The translations under genes were made by a program, and so were the position numbers. DNA of 7,898 nt from an uncultured Elusimicrobia bacterium (GTDB taxonomy: Bacteria > Elusimicrobiota > Elusimicrobia > UBA1565 > UBA9628): contig CAIQSZ010000017.1 in NCBI GenBank assembly GCA_903874575.1, forward strand, positions 1 through 7,898, read 5' to 3'. Shown piece after piece: positions 6,144 to 7,898 of this stretch; position 1 is the stretch's first letter; each line of letters begins with the position of its first letter. The notes beneath the pieces were generated by a model. The model had not been told where the DNA came from. It saw nothing but the letters and a program-made list of their open reading frames with translations, and did no database searches.

Positions 6144-6359
6144 GTGGAGCCCACCGATCCCGCCAAGCTCGCCGAATATCTGGAGCGCCTCGGCGTCGGC
6201 CTGGCGCAGACGGCAGAGAACCTGAAGTTCGAGATCCCGTACTACAAGCCCGACGACATCCAAGGGCGCTACGCGAAGAAGTACCTCGCGGCCGTCGAGG
6301 AGCACCTCGCCGCGACGAAGGCCCGCCTCGAGGACCTGCGCAAAAAGCGTGGGCCGTGA
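6144..6359 (+). CDS. Small charged helical protein of unknown function
   Basis: This 71-residue protein is not recognised. It is rich in Glu, Lys, Ala and Leu, with two likely amphipathic helices (about 7-30 and 43-69) joined by a short Tyr/Pro segment around EIPYYKPDD (30-38). No signal peptide, membrane helix or Cys is present. Third codon positions are strongly G/C like the neighbouring genes, which supports real coding. The start is a GTG with no Shine-Dalgarno but a promoter-like box 6 nt upstream. The last codons (GGG CCG TGA) lie over the 3' acceptor end of the tRNA-Val gene on the other strand. The helical, charged composition suggests a coiled-coil or adaptor protein, but no function can be assigned. 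Confidence 0.65.
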   Translation: MEPTDPAKLAEYLERLGVGLAQTAENLKFEIPYYKPDDIQGRYAKKYLAAVEEHLAATKARLEDLRKKRGP

Positions 6360-6421
6360 GGGATTCGAACCCCCGACCTTAGTCGTGTAAGGACTCTGCT
6401 CTACCGCTGAGCTAACGGCCC
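6350..6421 (-). tRNA. tRNA-Val (anticodon TAC)
   Basis: The minus strand folds as a full cloverleaf. The acceptor arms are GGGCCGT and ACGGCCC, and the D arm is GCTC-AGCGGTA-GAGC. The anticodon stem is GAGTC/GACTA with a G-A mismatch at its outer pair. The anticodon loop CTTACAC contains TAC (reads GTA, Val), and the T arm is GGGGG-TTCGAAT-CCCTC. The discriminator is A at 6350. The next bases are CGC, so CCA is not encoded and must be added enzymatically. The 3' end overlaps the stop region of the convergent small gene by 10 nt. Confidence 0.93.
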
Positions 6422-6429
6422 GAGCCGGG

Positions 6430-6438
6430 AGTTTAGCA
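6430..6438 (-). promoter_or_regulatory. Extended -10 element upstream of tRNA-Val
   Basis: The minus strand reads TGC TAAACT (6438-6430), an extended -10 with 4 of 6 matches to TATAAT. It ends 8 nt before the mature 5' end of tRNA-Val. No good -35 box is seen at 16-18 nt. It would allow the tRNA to be expressed apart from the gene upstream. Confidence 0.35.
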
Positions 6439-6443
6439 GTTGA

Positions 6444-6467
6444 GACGCCGCCGTTTCCTCCGGCGTC
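6444..6467 (-). repeat. Short hairpin at the end of the 284-residue gene
   Basis: GACGCCG (6444-6450) and CGGCGTC (6461-6467) can pair with a 10-nt loop. The arm overlaps the TGA stop of the upstream gene on the minus strand. No T-run follows, so it is not a typical intrinsic terminator, but it is the only stem-loop between this gene and tRNA-Val. Confidence 0.3.
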
Positions 6468-7320
6468 AGGGAGTTTTCTTCAACGGTAGACGGCCGGGCG
6501 GGGCTTTCAGCATATCGCGCGCTTCTTCCAGGGCCGCCGCGTAGCGGCGGTCGAAGTCCGCCTGGAACTCCGGGCGCGGCCTGTCCCTGAGCATATACTC
6601 GAACCAATGCCGCGAGCGGGCGAGATCCGGAGGATTCGGTAGGTTCTGGCGCATGTACTTATTCAGCCCCGGATAAAGACGATCCACGTCCCCCTGGCGA
6701 GTCCTGACGTTCGAATCGAGCGCGGCCACGCGGCCGGCCAGAGGCCTGATCTCTCCGAGAAGGTCGGAGATCGATTCGGCGTAGAACGCGTCGCTGCCTT
6801 CGCGGTCGATGATCATGCCGGCCAGGGCGAGCCAACGGCGATCCGCCGCCTCCACCTCCGCCGAAAGCATGCGCGCGTTCTCCCGGACGTTCTGCGCTTG
6901 GCTCTTGAGGTTGAACAGTTCGGACTGTAGGTGCAGCGCCTCCTGCTCGGCGGCGGGATTGGCCGCGCCCCCCGCGACGCCGTACGGCCGGATGAAGCCT
7001 CCGCCGCCGCCGAAACGGCTCCTCCACGTCGCCCAAAGGCTGTCGGCGTCCGCGCTCAGGTACAGGGATTCCGATTCCAACTGCCGCGCTTCCTCCCGGA
7101 ATTCAGCCAGGAGACAACGCTCCGCCAACAGCTGATACTTGAGCTTCGGCGAAGGCGCCGGCGGAGCTTTCGCCGCGAAGGCGCTCGTCGCCGCGCGCGC
7201 GGCGGGAGCGGACCTTAAGTCGACCGCGACCTCCGCGACGGGCGGGCGGCCGCTCAGCATCAGGAGCGCCCCGGCCGCCGCCGCGACGCCGCCGAGCGCC
7301 GTCCATGAATGGCTCTTCAT
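6466..7320 (-). CDS. Membrane-anchored or exported helical protein, unknown function
   Basis: This 284-residue protein is not recognised. The start ATG at 7320 has a good Shine-Dalgarno, GGAGG, 5 nt upstream (minus strand 7330-7326). Residues 1-25 form a signal peptide or signal anchor with an Ala/Leu-rich core (about 7-23) and no clear lipobox. A Pro/Ala-rich spacer (about 25-59) follows, then long helical stretches (about 60-100, 122-165, 183-215, 233-272). A Gly-rich break (five Gly at 104-108, then FIRPYG) separates the first two. Helix content, Glu/Arg/Leu richness and the anchor suggest an envelope coiled-coil protein facing the periplasm. There is one Cys (69). It stands alone on its strand between tRNA-Val and a divergent small membrane gene, so context gives no function. 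Confidence 0.8.
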   Translation of the reverse strand: MKSHSWTALGGVAAAAGALLMLSGRPPVAEVAVDLRSAPAARAATSAFAAKAPPAPSPKLKYQLLAERCLLAEFREEARQLESESLYLSADADSLWATWRSRFGGGGGFIRPYGVAGGAANPAAEQEALHLQSELFNLKSQAQNVRENARMLSAEVEAADRRWLALAGMIIDREGSDAFYAESISDLLGEIRPLAGRVAALDSNVRTRQGDVDRLYPGLNKYMRQNLPNPPDLARSRHWFEYMLRDRPRPEFQADFDRRYAAALEEARDMLKAPPGRLPLKKTP

Positions 7321-7426
7321 ACGCGCCTCCGCCGTCGCTTAATACTGGGGCAACGAAGAGGCCGCCGAGCGACACACCCGAGGGTCGAACCACGTCTCAA
7401 TACGGACGTATGAATCCTAGAGACCC
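7321..7426. other. Divergent intergenic region
   Basis: This 106-nt gap separates the 284-residue gene (minus) from the 61-residue gene (plus). On the minus side there is a Shine-Dalgarno (7330-7326) and an AT-rich TATTAA (7344-7339) that could be a -10, without a good -35. On the plus side TATGAA (7409-7414) could be a -10 for a short-leader transcript, with only a poor -35 (TCGAAC, 7385-7390, 18-nt spacer). No convincing operator or RNA structure is seen. Confidence 0.35.
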
Positions 7427-7612
7427 ATGAACAACACCGTCATCGCCGTCGATCAAAATCCCGACCAGTCCATCCACGGACACGGACTGGTGGCCGGACT
7501 GTTCATGGCGCTCTTCGTCATGGGCGGGCTCTACCTCGTGGCCCGGGCCCTGCGTCTGGTCTGTTGCGGCCACAAACCCCACGCCGCCCCCTACTCCCAC
7601 CGGACGCATTAG
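7427..7612 (+). CDS. Small single-pass membrane protein with Cys/His-rich tail
   Basis: This 61-residue protein of unknown function has an N-terminal polar segment (1-19, ending in HGHG), one membrane helix (about 21-44) and a short C-terminal tail. The tail contains Cys46, Cys47, His49, His52, His58 and His61, and the spacing CCxHxxH...HxxH could bind a metal. With Arg40 and Arg43 at the end of the helix, the positive-inside rule places the tail in the cytoplasm. The ATG lacks a clear Shine-Dalgarno and sits about 12 nt after a -10-like TATGAA. The opposite strand is also open here, but that frame would start inside tRNA-Asp and shows no protein-like features, whereas this strand gives a clean membrane helix. 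The call as a real gene is moderately sure. Confidence 0.6.
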   Translation: MNNTVIAVDQNPDQSIHGHGLVAGLFMALFVMGGLYLVARALRLVCCGHKPHAAPYSHRTH

Positions 7613-7630
7613 GCGAGACGCGATCGGATG

Positions 7631-7639
7631 TGATATAAT
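7631..7639 (+). promoter_or_regulatory. Extended -10 promoter of tRNA-Asp
   Basis: TGATATAAT is a perfect extended -10 (TGn plus consensus TATAAT at 7634-7639), ending 10 nt before the mature 5' end of tRNA-Asp at 7650. No good -35 box is found 16-18 nt upstream, which an extended -10 can compensate. Transcription would start about 3-4 nt before the tRNA. Confidence 0.65.
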
Positions 7640-7649
7640 CCCGCCCGCT

Positions 7650-7727
7650 GGGGTCATGGTGTAGCTGGCCTAACACGCTGCCCTGTCAAGGCAGAGATCA
7701 CGGGTTCGAATCCCGTTGGCCCCGCCA
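7650..7727 (+). tRNA. tRNA-Asp (anticodon GTC), CCA encoded
   Basis: A complete cloverleaf is visible. The acceptor arms are GGGGTCA and TGGCCCC, with one G-T pair. The D arm is GTGT/ACAC, the anticodon stem is CTGCC/GGCAG with loop CTGTCAA (GTC at its centre, Asp), and the T arm is ACGGG-TTCGAAT-CCCGT. The discriminator G is followed by an encoded CCA at 7725-7727. The gene has its own extended -10 promoter. Confidence 0.96.
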
Positions 7728-7898
7728 GCTTTCATTCCGCGAATATAGAACCTCGTATTCCCCTTGAGAAGTTAGGGGTTTACGAGGTTCTAGTCGTTTA
7801 TAGAGTCCCTGGACCTCGGGCGCAAGCTCACGGAAGAGCGCCAGCGGCTTTTGCATTTGAATCTCAAGCCTTCTGTCGATCAACACGAGGTTCGAACC
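7728..7898. other. AT-richer region after tRNA-Asp, no assignable gene
   Basis: This stretch is visibly less GC-rich than the rest of the window. It holds the palindrome at 7746-7792 and the related repeat at 7885-7893. Both strands stay open from about 7794 to the edge: plus reads SLDLGRKLTEERQRLL-like, minus reads IQMQKPLALFRELAPE-like. Neither is recognised, and codon use does not decide between them. The minus frame ends in GQRDSNP, which is antisense of tRNA-Asp, so at least its end is an artefact. A truncated gene from the right may exist here. Confidence 0.4.
7746..7792. repeat. Long interrupted palindrome downstream of tRNA-Asp
   Basis: TAGAACCTCGTA (7746-7757) is the exact reverse complement of TACGAGGTTCTA (7781-7792). 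After a two-base TT/TT interruption on each side, CCCCT (7760-7764) pairs with AGGGG (7774-7778) around a 9-nt loop. That gives 17 paired bases. No T-run follows on either strand, so it is not a standard intrinsic terminator, though it could stop or process the tRNA-Asp transcript. The 9-bp core ACGAGGTTC recurs at 7885-7893, at the start of a possible larger palindrome cut by the window edge. Confidence 0.75.

Noticed and set aside
7397..7657. An 86-codon minus-strand frame opposite the small membrane gene
   Set aside because: It starts inside tRNA-Asp and has no protein-like features, whereas the plus strand gives a clean membrane helix.
7746..7792. Palindrome as an intrinsic terminator of tRNA-Asp
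   Set aside because: The stem is long, but no T-run follows on either strand and its interrupted shape is atypical. It is kept as a repeat.
7698..7886. A 62-codon minus-strand frame ending in GQRDSNP
   Set aside because: The C-terminus is the antisense of tRNA-Asp, a known source of false protein calls, and the frame also runs through the palindrome. An upstream part could belong to a gene entering from the right, but nothing supports a family.
7840..7898. GGTTCGAACC at the right edge resembling a tRNA T-arm
   Set aside because: No D-arm or anticodon stem can be found upstream on the plus strand, and the sequence is better explained as another copy of the ACGAGGTTC repeat. A minus-strand tRNA starting off the window cannot be fully excluded, but no acceptor or CCA is visible.

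Overview
This is a high-GC bacterial chromosomal window with dense, GC-rich third codon positions, six to eight protein genes and two tRNA genes. No gene here fixes the taxon. A large GC-rich genome with eukaryotic-like Ser/Thr kinase signalling fits Elusimicrobiota, Myxococcota, some Betaproteobacteria and others. My weak preference is an Elusimicrobiota-like lineage, from overall protein feel only. There is no plasmid, phage structural gene, IS element or CRISPR array.

Left part (1-3706, minus strand): a phospho-signalling operon. A promoter with a perfect TTGACA box drives a 946-residue CHASE2-type membrane Ser/Thr protein kinase. Its stop codon overlaps the start of a PP2C-type phosphatase by 4 bp (ATGA), and the phosphatase runs off the left edge. 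The kinase has an extracytoplasmic CHASE2 sensor, three membrane helices, a TPR-like linker, a kinase domain with all key residues, and a disordered tail. The tail carries five regularly written Thr-x-x-Leu motifs, and a sixth lies just before the kinase domain. These look like autophosphorylation and FHA-docking sites that the phosphatase would reset.

Middle part (3707-5700, minus strand): a membrane histidine kinase (HAMP, PAS, HisKA, HATPase) with no adjacent response regulator, followed with a coupled or overlapping start by a BioY biotin transporter. Divergent from it (5760-6107, plus) is a small exported heavy-metal-associated (HMA) domain protein with a CxxC site. The two divergent promoters interleave. 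A 71-residue helical protein follows (6144-6359, plus), and its stop codon overlaps the 3' end of a tRNA-Val(TAC) gene on the opposite strand.

Right part (6350-7898): tRNA-Val, a 284-residue membrane-anchored or exported helical protein of unknown function (minus), a 61-residue single-helix membrane protein with a Cys/His-rich tail (plus), and tRNA-Asp(GTC) with encoded CCA and a perfect extended -10 promoter. After tRNA-Asp the sequence becomes more AT-rich. It contains a long interrupted palindrome whose 9-bp arm recurs at the window edge, which may be the beginning of an integrated element.

The most interesting signals are the repeated TxxL motifs of the kinase, and a consistent promoter layout in which three genes have a -10-like hexamer 6-7 nt before a GTG start, implying leaderless mRNAs.
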